Source: Anthoceros angustus (taxonomy: Eukaryota; Streptophyta; Anthocerotopsida; Anthocerotales; Anthocerotaceae). Taken from it: a stretch of DNA of 64,000 nt. Location: NCBI GenBank assembly GCA_010909165.1, contig MU008169.1, positions 1,116,001 to 1,180,000 of the forward strand, written 5' to 3'. Within the stretch, counting starts at the first letter, position 1; every line of letters begins with the position of its first letter. Made by a program: the position numbers and the translations under genes. The notes below the pieces were generated by a model. That model saw nothing but the letters and a program-made list of their open reading frames with translations, was not told the DNA's origin and did not search any database. Positions 53,654 through 64,000 of this stretch are shown here, one piece after another.

Positions 53654-56600
53654 AGGATGAACAATGGGAAGAAGGTTTCTCTTCACAATGTCAGCGTGTT
53701 TCCCGTAAAGATGGAGAAGTGAGTAGACCTGTTGAACAGGCCACCACGTCACCTGAACCTGGGCATCCCCGTCGAGTGCGTTTTGCCATTCCCGAAAGAC
53801 GTGTTGATAATGAAGGTAGACGATGATTTTTTCCATATGGGAACTGTGGACGCTAGTGCTGTATCTGCTCGTTGTGGGATTTTGATTCATTCTTCCGATA
53901 TTGTTGTTCAGACGCGCCAAGACGCCGTGGGATTCCGTCATGGTCGCGGTGTTCCTCCAACACCTAGGAATTTGCATCGGTATCTTTGCGTTGGAGGAAG
54001 CCCATCCAACCGACGCGTTCAAGCTTCCCGAATGGCGTGGCGTTCTCCCAGCAGATACATCGGTTTCGCCGTGGTTTGTTCTCCTGAGGCGTTGATTCGT
54101 CCGCTCACCGGTTGAGGAAGGTCCCATTGGCGAAGATTCGAGCGTGTTTGATCGATGCATGTCGTTCCTTCCATCCCAAGCCTTTGAGTGAGTCTCAAGG
54201 CTCCAACAAGGGCGATTGTTATATCACGCAAGAAGAGAGTGGAGTGTCGTTCGGCGAAGGGGATACAATGACGATTTCAAGAAGCCTTGTTGCATAAAAT
54301 GTGTTTCTGCGGTTGGGGAAAGCGCGATTTCAAGAACAACGCTTTCTTCGCATGGGGAGGCGAACAGAGACATATGCAGCTCTTGTTCATCACGGATCCC
54401 GAGGTGATAGGGCGGTGACACATGTCATGGGGCGACTCCTGCGCGCTTGAAGGCTTTTAGAGAGTACATTGTCTTGGCCACGGAGGTATGAGGAGCTAAA
54501 GAGCGAGTCATTCGGGAATCACCTTGGGATGGATTTGAACCAAACCCGAAACGATCGGCTGCGATGGATGCCCTTTCGTGGATGGACAACGCTTTCACGT
54601 TTATGGCCGGCGCCAAACTTGGATGTTTTAATCGCCCGACACGTATACAAAGTTGGAAATATGGACCTTGTACAAGCGTCGGTCACGAAAACTCTAACAC
54701 TCGCTCGTCAAGTACCCATGGTTCTTGAAACTGTGGAGAAGCAACTTGATAAAATCCCAAGTCCAACAGTTTTCAACATGCTCGCTGCGGTCGAAGAGCA
54801 CTATCAGAACACAATGCACAAGGAAGATCAAGGTAATTTGCACCAATGTGTCCTCCATGAGGTTGTTCACCACCTTGCGGTTGCTTGACTACCCGATGGA
54901 GCGGATGTGCTCTTCCAATACCACTGTTCTCATATGAGATGCATGTGCATGCATGTTCTACAATCTTTGTGTTTGGTTTCCAAGCGGAAGGCGCGCAATG
55001 CACCGGTGCGGCGCGGTATTTAGTGGTTTCCACGACCACGCGGAAAACGCTTGCTCCCTCTCCCCAAGCGAAGCAAAGATTTGGAGGCGTCGGCGCAAAT
55101 AAGCATTCTGCATGTGAGGAAATTTCCTTGTTAAGGTCGGATCTACATTCATTTGGAGGGCCTAACGGATGCTTTGAGGATTTTGATATATTTCGACTAG
55201 GACATTTGTTTGTGGCACGAGAAATTTCAGGCTTTGGAAGCACAGCGTGCGCCTCCACCGAGCGGAGAAAATGTCCAAACAGGGGCAAGAGCTATGTGGA
55301 GCCACATAAGTATATGCTACTATCCATAGATGGAATGGAGAAAAAGGCGATTCCTCATCTTCTCCGGTGGTAGAAAAACCTCGTGAGGAGTGTAAATATT
55401 CGATCCACGTGGTTGGGTGTATGATTCACAACTACACGCACAAAGCGAGCCTATTTGCATTATGCGAATTCTGAGCGCAAATCGGCGATCACCATCATTC
55501 GGGCGTTATACATAATTACGAGGGGTGTCCCAAGAGTTTTGTATCTGGACAACACATGCGGAGAACAAGAACCAGCTTTTGCATATCCGAACATGCTTGT
55601 TGATATGGGTACTTTTGAAAAAGTGAAAGTGGGATTCCTTTTGGTCGGGCATACGCATGATCAAATCGACGGATGTTTTCTTGCTTCTCCAAAAGCTTGA
55701 GACATAAAGAGGCTCACACCGCATTGTCGAGATCTTGATGCATGCGTACACTCGTCACCGAGGTAAAGATATTGGTAGTGGCGGACTTTCGGTCATATGT
55801 GGCCTATTAGACAAGGCCGAGAGAGGCCTCACTTATGGGCGGTAGAAGAGATTGAACAACTTATCGTTCCGGCCGTTTAAAATAACCCGTGAAGAGAAAG
55901 CGGGTTCGTGGATTATCGAGCAAGCGGATTCCACCTCGCCACAATGGGAAAGCGGAAGGGGTTTGAGTTTTAATTTGTCCTTCCGACACTATTCGCCTCA
56001 CACCGCTGCGGTCAAGGGATAAAAGGAACACAGTGACATTATCACCAGCTGCAGCGTTGCCCATCTTAAGGATGGTCTTTGAACTTAGGCCTTATGTGAC
56101 ATCACAGGAGTTTTTATGGTGGGAAGCTTTACGGTTGGACCAAGAGGAGATTGTCATTGTGCAAAACAACATTGGCCTTGTGCTACAAATCCTTGGAAAT
56201 GGTACTCAAGATCGGAAGTGGATGCTGCAACACCTCTCCATGTTCCGGATGTGGCGTCTTTGGAGGAGGCATTGCTAAGGGACCTCCACAACGAGATATG
56301 TATTTGGGAGCATACCAAACACGGGAGGCAACAGAAATGGAACGGTGGAATGGTGTGATCAAAAATAAAGAGGATGTTTGTTGCGTTCCAGCGGACACGA
56401 ACACGCATGTAGACCCTTTTGGATTGGCAAGGCTCATTTCAATTGCATTACATCCTCACTTCCTTGTTCATTGATGCAGGCGAACACACGGATGCTGAAG
56501 GAAGGTCGTAGAAGAATATTTAATCGGAGGATGCCCACGACTGCGAGCAATGCAGGAAAAGGAGCGAAATCCATCCATCAAAAATATCCAAAAGGTTTTT

Positions 56601-56848
56601 GTTCACGAACTCATCCTCTATTATGGGTTCACATTGACTACGCGGAGACACTTGTTGTAGATAAGAAGGCAATCAAAGAGAAGTTCATTGCGTTGCGAGG
56701 CTTCATTCAACCAGTGAAAGTCCCACCGAGGATAGTGAAGATGATGGTCATGATGCCGGACCCAGATGATGGAGTGGCGTGGAGAAGAGTAGAAAGCCCT
56801 CAGATGTTATGTCATCTTGCATGGGATCTTGGGAGGCTATCGTGCTGA
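53654..56848 (+). pseudogene. DUF7869-type putative transposase, copy 2
   Basis: The diagnostic C-terminal half is at 55290-55690: MLLSIDGMEKKAIPHLLR, then VPRVLYLDNTCGEQEPAFAY and PNMLVDMGTFEKVKVGFLLV, closing with GHTHDQIDGCF. The Asp of the LDN motif and the His-Thr-His-Asp-x-Ile-Asp motif are present. Upstream open pieces (54469-54888, an intact 139-codon frame with a helical peptide KIPSPTVFNMLAAVEEHYQN; 54885-55373) and a downstream piece (56378-56848, ending in FIALRGFIQPVKVPPRIVKM) probably belong to the same protein, separated by stops and frameshifts. Compared with copy 1 (11.5-13.2 kb) the conserved block is better preserved. The DUF7869 name and its transposase role are from memory; the exact mechanism is not established. 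Confidence 0.6.
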
Positions 56849-56878
56849 GTGTTGCTCCACATATGTCTCAAAAGAGTG

Positions 56879-59800
56879 TAGGCCCATGATAGAATATTGG
56901 TTGTGCGTTTCTCAGATACCTCAGAGACTTCACATGCTATAGAATTTTCGATGTGCAAGCCATTTCCTGTACAAGCGGGACATGGAGGAAGTATGGCCGT
57001 AGTTAAGGCTTGGCATTCGGCATATTTGCAACACATGTGTGTAGGCATGTTTGTGTGTGCGATATGGCGGGAACATCGGCCCACGCGTTTTCCGTATGCC
57101 GATTGTAGTCTTTGGGTTTTAACAATGTGATTATATTCTTGGGCTCAATTTATGGTGTGCGGAAGCCACCCACTCACCCCACATATAGTCTTTGTGTACA
57201 CACAGCAAAGGCCTGCTACTACCCGCCTTTCCCAATAGGTCGAACAGCGCGAATAGGGCGCGGCGGCCGGCCCCTACTCAAACATCCTTGGTCCCGGCCA
57301 TCGGGTTCGCGGCTCATCCACCGTGATCACCGTCCTTTTATGAATGTTAAGGGTGTTTTGGCTAGGAAGACCAAGGCGTGTGCGAGAATGGTCCTTCACA
57401 TGGGTCTTATATGCACCCAAAATAGGGTTACCTCTTGCACCTTAACCCTTGGCAAGAATGAACCTCATGTCAATGCTTCACACGAAAGTTCACCCTTCTT
57501 TTACGCCTATATTCATTCATACCTCTATAACCACGAGTTGCGGACCCATGTCAAACCCCTTGAGGATATTTCCTGAAACCCCTTCGTGAATATTCACCCC
57601 TTCACAAGATATCGTGTTGTGGACCAAAGCGAGACTTGTGATTTTGGAATTCATCCAAAGCCTTTCATGACTTCACCAATATTTGTGAAGCTGTACCATG
57701 ACTCTGATCTCATCACGGTTGGCTCCCTCCCAAACTTTCCTCTGAACCTATCAGAAAACCACGCTGCCCCCATGGCCAAAGCATGTGTAGGTATTGCTAC
57801 CTGTATCCTTCACCCTCTTCATGGCACCCTCCTCCCTAGCACAAAATAGAAAGTTCAACTGCTTTGATCATGCGGCACCTCGGTCCCCTATGTCTGCCCT
57901 AGGATTGAGAAACACAGCACAGCAAAACTCCAGCTCACATGCAAAGCTTGCAGCACACGGCCTCGCTCACTCGCGATGCCAGATTGAAAATCAAAGCAAA
58001 TGCAGCAAGAGCAAAACCCTGCTGTTCGAAACTTTCAAACGCAATCAGTCCCTGGATAGGGCTCCAAATTGGACACACAGTATACCATTAGACTCGCCTC
58101 ATCAAGGCGAGCAGTTTATATAAGAATCAACGGCAACCGACCTGTAACGCGGGCGCTATGACCCCTGGAAGGTTGGAAACCCCAAACTTGTTGGATCAGC
58201 GTTGCTGTGGCTGCAACGCTGCTAGTGAGGCGGGGAGGTGGTGCCTTGCTGTGGGTGCGTAGCCACCTGCTCTAAGCCCAGACGCACTCAGATCTCGCAG
58301 TTAGTCGTCGAAGTGACATGAAATCTGCTCACGTGCAGGTTTCTAGGAGTCGTGGGAACGACTTTGTTGATGGGCTGCCTGCACCAGGCAGCTTGGAGTC
58401 AGGTAAGTCGCACCTGGCACTGCAGCGGGACACAGAAACATCAATCCTTGCAACCCTTGAGCCCAAATCTGGCTGGAACAAGCACTTGAGTTTCTAAGAT
58501 AGCTGCAGGCACTCTCCTTGGCGCGACTTCGACGACTAGCTGCCTCCATCTCCATCTCCAGGGTTTAGGCCCATGATAGAATATTGGTTGTGCTGCTTTC
58601 TGTCTGTAGACTTCACATGCTATAGAATTTTCGATGTGCAAGCCATTTCCCTGTATAAGCGGAGGACATGGAGGAAGTATGGCGTAGTTAAGGCTTGGCA
58701 TTCGGCATATTGGCAGAACGTGTAGCCACGGCATGTTTGTGTGGAGCATCGTGGAACTACCACGTTTCCTGATGCCGATTGTAGTCTTTGGGTTTTAACA
58801 ATGTGATTATATTCTTGGCTCAATTTATGGTGTGCGGAAGCCACCCACTCACCCACATATAGTCTTTGTGTACACACAATGAGCAAAGGCCTGCTACTAC
58901 CCGCCTTCCCAATAGGTCAGCACGCGTAAGCGCCGGCGCCCTACTCAAACATCCTTCGCCGCCATCGGGGTTCATCATCCATCCACGATCACGTCCTTTT
59001 ATGAATGTTAAGGGTGTTTTGGCCAAAGAAGGGTGCGTGAATGGTCCTTCACATGGGTCTTATATGCACCCAAAATAGGGTTACCTCTTGCACCTTAACC
59101 CTTCACCGCAAGAAATGAACCTCATGTCAATGCTTCACACGAAAGTTCACCCTTCTTTTCCGCCTATATTCATTCATACCTTATAACCACGGAGTTCAAT
59201 GACCCATGTCAAACCCCTTCGTGGATATTTCCGTGAAACCCCTTCGAATATTCACCCCCTTCTACAAGATATCGTATTTGTGGACCCAAAGTGACTTGTG
59301 ATTTTGGAATTCATCCAAAACGCGCAGCCTTCACCTGCCAGCCAATTTCGGAACCTACCAATAAATTGATCTCATCCACGGTTGGCTCCCTCCAAACTTT
59401 CCTCTGAACCTATCTAGAAAACCACACTGCCCCCATGGCCAAAGCATGTGTAGGTATTGCTACCCGTATCCTTCACCCTCTTCATGGCACCCTCCTCCTA
59501 GCACAAAATAGAAAGTTCAACTGCTTTGATCATGCGCAGCACCTCGGTCCCCTATGTCTGCCCTAGGATTGAGAAACACAGCACAGCAAAACTCCAGCTC
59601 ACATGCAAAGCTTGTAGCACACGGCCTCGCTCACTCGCGATGCCAGATTGAAAATCAAAGCAAATGCAGCAAGAGCAAAACCCTGCTGTTCGAAACTTTC
59701 AAACGCAATCAGTCCCTGGATAGGGCTCCAAATTGGACACACAGTATACCATTAGACTCGCCTCATCAAGGCGAGCAGTTTGGTATAAGAATCAACGGCA

Positions 59801-60235
59801 ACCGACCTGTAACGCGGGCGCTATGACCCCTGGAAGGTTGGAAACCCCAAACTTGTTGGATCAGCGTTGCTGTGGCTGCAACGCTGCTGCGGCTAGTGAG
59901 GCGGGGAGGTGGTGCCTTGCTGTGGGTGCGTAGCCACCTGCTCTAAGCCCAGACGCACTCAGATCTCGCAGTTAGTCGTCGAAGTGACATGAAATCTGCT
60001 CACGTGCAGGTTTCTAGGAGTCGTGGGAACGACTTTGTTGATGGGCTGCCTGCACAGGCTTGGAGTCAAGTCGCACCTGGCACTGCAGGGACACAGAAAC
60101 ATCAATCCTTGCAACCCTTGAGCCCAAATCTGGCTGGAACAACGAAAGCACTTGAGTTTCTAAGATAGCTGCAGGCACTCTCCTTGGCGCGACTTCGACG
60201 ACTAGCTGCCTCCATCTCCATCTCCAGGGTTTAGC
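56879..60235 (+). repeat. 1.67-kb tandem duplication
   Basis: Unit 1 (56879-58564) and unit 2 (58565-60235) both start GCCCATGATAGAATATTGG and end 'ctccatctccagggttta'. The first halves (to about 57890 and 59550) differ by many small indels; the second halves (57890-58564 and 59551-60235) are almost identical. The second half contains frames such as 57878-58123 and 59554-59826 (SALGLRNTAQQNSSSHAKL) on plus and a 70-codon frame on minus (58343-58555, MEMEAASRRSRAKESACSYL), which look like 5' portions of a captured host gene. Unit 2 runs into GCCATGGCGTCAGCG at 60243. Confidence 0.8.
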
Positions 60236-60560
60236 GTGGCGGCCATGGCGTCAGCGCGGTGCGGGCTTGCCTCTCTGAGTCATGATACGAGACGAAGGGT
60301 TTTCCATACACTTGTCAGCGTCTCCCTTGACCGCGGTGTGAAACGCCGGCGGAAATGACTCATAGTCAGGACTTCCGCCATTAGGTTGAGCAGGAATTTC
60401 GCAGCACTCGCCAGCGTGTTTTTGCATGATGTTTTTGCTCTGGTGGGAATGGAGCTCAAACCCTGGATATGGCTTGGTGAATTAGCACATTATCATTGCA
60501 TTTATAGCCTTCTTCTTCCTTGGATATCGGTGATAATAGGACTTTACCCGAACCCTAGAC
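60236..60560 (+). other. Possible captured gene start
   Basis: At 60246 an ATG in near-ideal plant context (GCGGCCATGGCG) opens a short frame beginning MASARCGLASLS, which resembles an organelle-targeting start but stops after about 14 codons. It immediately follows the duplicated, nearly identical block, so that block may be the promoter and leader of a captured gene. Confidence 0.3.
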
Positions 60561-60712
60561 CTCAAGCTAGCATATTCCATGCGAATCCGAAGCCCAAGGT
60601 TACTTTAACCAAACCCTAACCCTCATCGACATATTCAACTCGATTTTGAAGGCCAAGGTTAATTTGACCCAAACCCTAATCCTCGCCACACTTCTCCTCG
60701 GCCATATGTGGG
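60545..60712 (+). repeat. Approximately 65-bp repeat with AAACCCTAA motifs
   Basis: Two and a half degenerate units each contain an 'aaccctaacccTca'-like start and a 'gcccaaggttact' / 'ggccaaggttaat' string. The telomere-like heptamer AAACCCTAA is seen, but not as a pure telomeric array. Confidence 0.6.
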
Positions 60713-61249
60713 AATAGTGCAGAAAATTTTAAAGGTTGACTTTGGGTTGTCATCATGACTAATTTTTAAAGGTTAAGTGGTTCAAACTAGTTTATGAGGA
60801 TGCAAATGATCACGGCAAGGGATTGAAGAAGGACAATTGGAATGCACATAGTGAACCCTAGATCTTGTTATCCTTCTACGAGTTCAAGATGATCCCTTTA
60901 CCCTTGTGTCACCCAAACTAATTCAAACTTTTTGTATGACAATAAAGTGGTTGTCGGGACCAACCTTGCGTGGCGTTGTCTTGTCTTTGAAGAAAATATG
61001 GATGCATAGGGATGTGGATGCATATGGAGGATTTTTCAGCATGTCCCGCTTGTTCTCGTTTAGGGTCGGCCTAGCCCAAGCCGTGGCGATGTACACCCGG
61101 TTACCTCTACTTTTTTCTTTTAGGGTAAAAAGATGTGGGTTATCATCAAAACCCATTCTAAATTAGTGCTGTTGTAAACGACCGGTGTCTAGTCGTATAG
61201 GGTCTTGTTGAAAACCCTTGTGGAGTGTAACCTTGTGTCTAGGGGCACC

Positions 61250-62150
61250 ATGAGGTCCACATTCACCCTCAATGTCGTTGTAGGCTTAGGATTCGCTCCC
61301 AAGGGAATGGTTTGTGCCAAGAGACGCTAACTTCTATCACTACTGACCTTTGTCTAAATCGTGACTCACCTATTGTCACTCCTCTTACCTATCTACTCAA
61401 CTGCTACTACCTCCCCGACTTGTCCAACTACCACCGATCTTATTCCCACAATCTTATTCCACAAATCTTATTCCACGAAATCTTATTCCACGACGTGGCT
61501 CTCACCACTAGGTAGTTGTTGACACCGGGGTGGGTCCCACGCCAAACCCTAGCGACTTATTTCGGCGCGGCGCCGCGGATCCACCGCAGGCGGCTACCGC
61601 GTACAGATCGGACTTTATTCACTCCACACTTCATGCACACACACCGATTCCTAGGGACCAAAGTTCCACAAATCCTCTCAACACACACACACAAAGGCGC
61701 CACACTCACACAATTCCACAAGGAACTGTTTCCTCTTGTGCACACTTCCACCAAACCGGTTTGGATTCTCTTGGATCCACACAAATCTCCTTTAGTCTCT
61801 CAATTAGTTCTCCTTCTCAACTCCTCTTACACCTCGCGCCAGCGTCTGTTCATCACTCCTTCACCCAATCTTCTCTCTCTCTCTCTCTCGCCTCAATTCC
61901 ACCCACACACACACACTCTCTCAATTTGAACACAACTAAGGAACAAGGGTGAAGGAAAGAAGAACCCGGGGTCACGGCCAGGCGTTACGAGCAAGCTCCG
62001 GACCCGCGCCAATCCTTGGTTTCCTCCTCCTTTGTCGGCGATTGCTCTATCACCCCTCCTCCCCGGTTGCGGACAAGCTCGACCACCCCTAGGGCGTCTC
62101 GCGCACACCACCTCTGTCAATCGGACGTCTCCAACCAGCCACAGCGGTGG
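61250..62150 (+). repeat. Block with inverted copy at 10.2-11.1 kb
   Basis: Reverse complement of 10190-11100 with shared landmarks in order. It contains a pure CT microsatellite (about 61868-61890) and a CA-rich stretch (61680-61720); the other copy has the shorter matching GA and GTGT tracts. No credible gene. Confidence 0.7.
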
Positions 62151-62539
62151 GGATCTCAACCAGGAGTTATCGATGTGAGGCTGTGGCCCCTTTATACAAT
62201 TCTTTGGGCGTCATAGCCACGGACTTTCCAGTCCTAAAAGCAATTTGAGAGCGAGCGCCCTACAATTTCTTAGGTCCGGATGGCATCCTATCAAAGTTCT
62301 ATTCCTAGGATGCCACTACTCCCTGCCCATGTTATCTCACTCCCCTCCGATTTGGTCGCTTTGGCCCTTAGTCCTTCTTTGAATTTATGGGTCCTCCTTC
62401 CTCGTTCTTTGATGCAGAAAATCCTCCCATAAACTCTCCTTTGTTTTCCATGATCCCAAGTCCCGGCTCCCTCACCAATCCTCCACCTCGGACCCTCAAT
62501 GGTCCATATTTGGCCATTAGGCGGTCATTCAGCTGCAAC

Positions 62540-63115
62540 CATGCTCTGCAAAACCCTCACGCCCACAGCGCCTCGGTGCTGATGCGTAACTCGGAATCTC
62601 CCAAGGTCCCCGGGGTTTCTTCCTTCCGGAATCGCGAGCTCCGCCGCCACGGGCACGCCCTTCTGACCTCGTGCAGCTCGTGCCACCGGGGGAGTGCAGA
62701 GCTACCCAGCCGGCGCCGTGCCTTTCAGTTCCCTTAGGGTTATATTTCCCGAAATCTCTCCGGCTTCCGCTACCACTTCTTCTTCATGTGCTCCTTCCTT
62801 CGACCGCCCGTCAGTTCGCCCGTCTTGAAACATAGTCCCACTTTTGATCGACCACACAGTTCAACTACCGCCCGATTGGTTCGACCTCTAGCCTACGGAC
62901 CTCTGCCAAATATGGGGACCCCCTCCCCCCATATATAGACTTTCTATTAGATATTCCGAGACCAAAGGCCAAGGAATATCGAGTTCATAGTCTAAGGACC
63001 GATTATTATTCAACCCAGGAAACAACCCAAAAACTCATAGGTCAAGGACACTTTCTAGTATAAATATCCCTTCCTACTCACAACCTAGCTCGTTTTGACA
63101 CCAAACTTAGCAGAA
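62540..63115 (-). repeat. Block with inverted copy at 5.7-6.3 kb
   Basis: Reverse complement of the leader block at 5740-6340, including the 'ggccaaggaatatcgagttc' landmark and the A-rich run near 63113-63127. A plus-strand proline-rich frame (62387-62737) begins just outside and overlaps it; I do not regard that frame as a gene. Confidence 0.55.
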
Positions 63116-63169
63116 AAAAAACAAAAAATCACTCAAAGACACAATCCAATAGGGAGTTTCGAAATCCAG

Positions 63170-63541
63170 ATCGTTTACAACCCTACAGGTGTGTAGTAAA
63201 CTATGGGATGTTGTAAAATACCATTGGCATGTTGTAAAAGAACCCGTTGTAATGGAGAAAGTCATATAGTAAATTGATGGCCCGTAGTAAACAAACATGC
63301 CATCGATGCATCCATAGCTCATTGTTTCAAGTGCCAAGTAGTATCCATTTTGTTTTGCCACGTCATTCTTTTGGCAAAACAAGCCACAGTAAAGTTGGAA
63401 TGAGGTTTAGTAAATTGAGGCTATACTTGAAAATAATACATGGACTTGGCTTGGTGCCTTCAATTGGCGTAGTAAAATGGGCGTGTGGTAAAATGCACCC
63501 CTTTGTGGCGCAATTAGTAAAGTATACTTTTCCTAGTAGTG
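63170..63541 (-). repeat. Right terminus and subterminal repeats of the CACTA-type element
   Basis: TTTACAA, TAGTAAAC, TTGTAAAA, TAGTAAAT and GGTAAAA motifs recur about every 20-60 bp up to the end 'acttttcctagtagtg', the inverted match of the left end. Confidence 0.65.
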
Positions 63542-64000
63542 GCGGGGGATGAAACATGGTGCTCTTGCATGGGAGAGTACTTGCAGTCTTCTGGTTCGCA
63601 TCCTTCACCGCCCTGGCAGGTTGATGATGACCATATGATAGAGTCTCGTGGGATCGTCACGCATGATGTATCCACCACGGTATAAAAAGGTCCCATCCGC
63701 CATTCGCAATGTATATAGAGCCCTCATGCGGAAAAATCCGCTCTCATAGTTATCGAAAACATAGCATTAAGCGGCGTCATGCGTATGTCGTTTTGGGACA
63801 AGCATATCTGGACTTAGTTTGATGGTAGCTCCATCCGGAAAGAGAAGAGGCCGGATGAGCCAGGCCAGGCGGACCCTCATTGCATCGAAAGGGCTAGTGC
63901 GATTGAGCGCAATGCAATGGGGCAAAATCCGGGGCTGCCTTCCCCAAAGCGGTGTAGGCGGGCGGCCGACGTGGGAATGGAGGAGTGCATGGAGGGCCCC
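63542..64000. other. Repeat-like DNA outside the element
   Basis: No gene supported. Short open frames only; the sequence is cut by the window edge. Confidence 0.3.

Larger units (their letters stand above)
47572..63541. mobile_element. Putative 16-kb CACTA-type element carrying ParB-methyltransferase and DUF7869 genes
   Basis: The left end CACTACTAGGAAAA (47572) and the right end, read as reverse complement, CACTACTAGGAAAA (63541) match for 14 bp and then resemble each other (CGTGTCCTTTAC against GTATACTTTAC). Both sides have subterminal clusters of TTGTAAA/TAGTAAA and complements (47600-48110 and 63170-63530). This is the classic layout of CACTA (En/Spm) elements. The three flanking bases (TGA and GCG) do not form a target-site duplication, so the two ends may derive from different insertions or the site has decayed. 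I saw no TNPD-type CACTA transposase; the interior instead carries the genes listed separately. Confidence 0.5.

Noticed and set aside
60545-60712. Interstitial telomere array
   Set aside because: AAACCCTAA occurs only once or twice per longer degenerate unit; there is no run of pure telomeric repeats.
62387-62737. Proline/Ser-rich plus-strand frame as a gene
   Set aside because: It overlaps an inverted repeat block that is leader-like in its other copy, and the frame is not conserved there.
47569-63544. Three-base target-site duplication around the CACTA-type ends
   Set aside because: The flanking triplets are TGA and GCG, which do not match.
1-64000. CRISPR array, tRNA or rRNA genes
   Set aside because: No regularly spaced short direct repeats with unique spacers, no tRNA A/B box pair with a foldable cloverleaf, and no rRNA core sequences were seen by eye.

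Overview
The window is nuclear DNA of a land plant or close streptophyte relative. Its host genes are plant-type and split by GT-AG introns that are nearly all 73-132 bp long: an organellar bL19 ribosomal protein, a CREG-like protein, an aldehyde dehydrogenase, a plant alpha/beta-hydrolase, and PPR fragments. Very short introns, abundant PPR debris and an aldehyde dehydrogenase that by eye resembles the moss/lycophyte ALDH21 type fit a lycophyte such as Selaginella best. That assignment is inference; no homology search was possible.

Layout. 0-25 kb is almost entirely repetitive and decayed: three copies of an unidentified minus-strand coding repeat (0.2-3.7 kb), a 690-bp tandem pair (3.8-5.1 kb), a 1.56-kb tandem pair with plus-strand coding remnants (6.3-9.5 kb), a broken DUF7869-type putative transposase (11.5-13.2 kb), an intact coiled-coil ORF (16.4-17.0 kb), scattered PPR fragments (17.7-20.7 kb), an approximately 172-bp tandem array ending in a CACTA-like terminus (20.7-21.6 kb), and G/T-rich minisatellites inside a 1.1-kb duplication (21.6-24.9 kb). 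25-38 kb is the gene island: alpha/beta-hydrolase (26.1-27.1), a Tc1/mariner-like MITE (28.1-28.6), an AT-rich block with two tandem paralogous two-exon genes of unknown function (29.2-32.5), CREG-like (32.9-33.9, +), bL19 (34.1-35.0, -) and a damaged aldehyde dehydrogenase (35.4-37.1, -). 38.2-45.3 kb is a Ty3/gypsy LTR retrotransposon with two 291-bp LTRs, a tRNA-iMet-like primer site and an internal 1.13-kb duplication of its integrase region. A foldback element lies at 46.5-47.2 kb.

From 47.57 to 63.54 kb, two inverted CACTA-type ends (identical for 14 bp, with subterminal TTGTAAA/TAGTAAA motifs) enclose about 16 kb. The most interesting content is there: a minus-strand gene that combines a ParB-like domain with a beta-class (motif IV before motif I) DNA methyltransferase domain, next to a plus-strand DUF7869-type putative transposase, plus a 1.67-kb tandem duplication. 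Parts of 5.7-11.4 kb reappear inverted at 61.2-63.1 kb, so related mobile DNA lies on both sides of the gene island.

A pattern recurs across the repeats. Copies are identical for tens of bases and then differ in tiny patches of indels and substitutions that seem to fall on CG, CAG/CTG and CCG sites. This is either a mutational footprint of cytosine methylation in silenced DNA or a base-calling artefact at methylated sites. It matters because most frameshifts reported here lie in such DNA.
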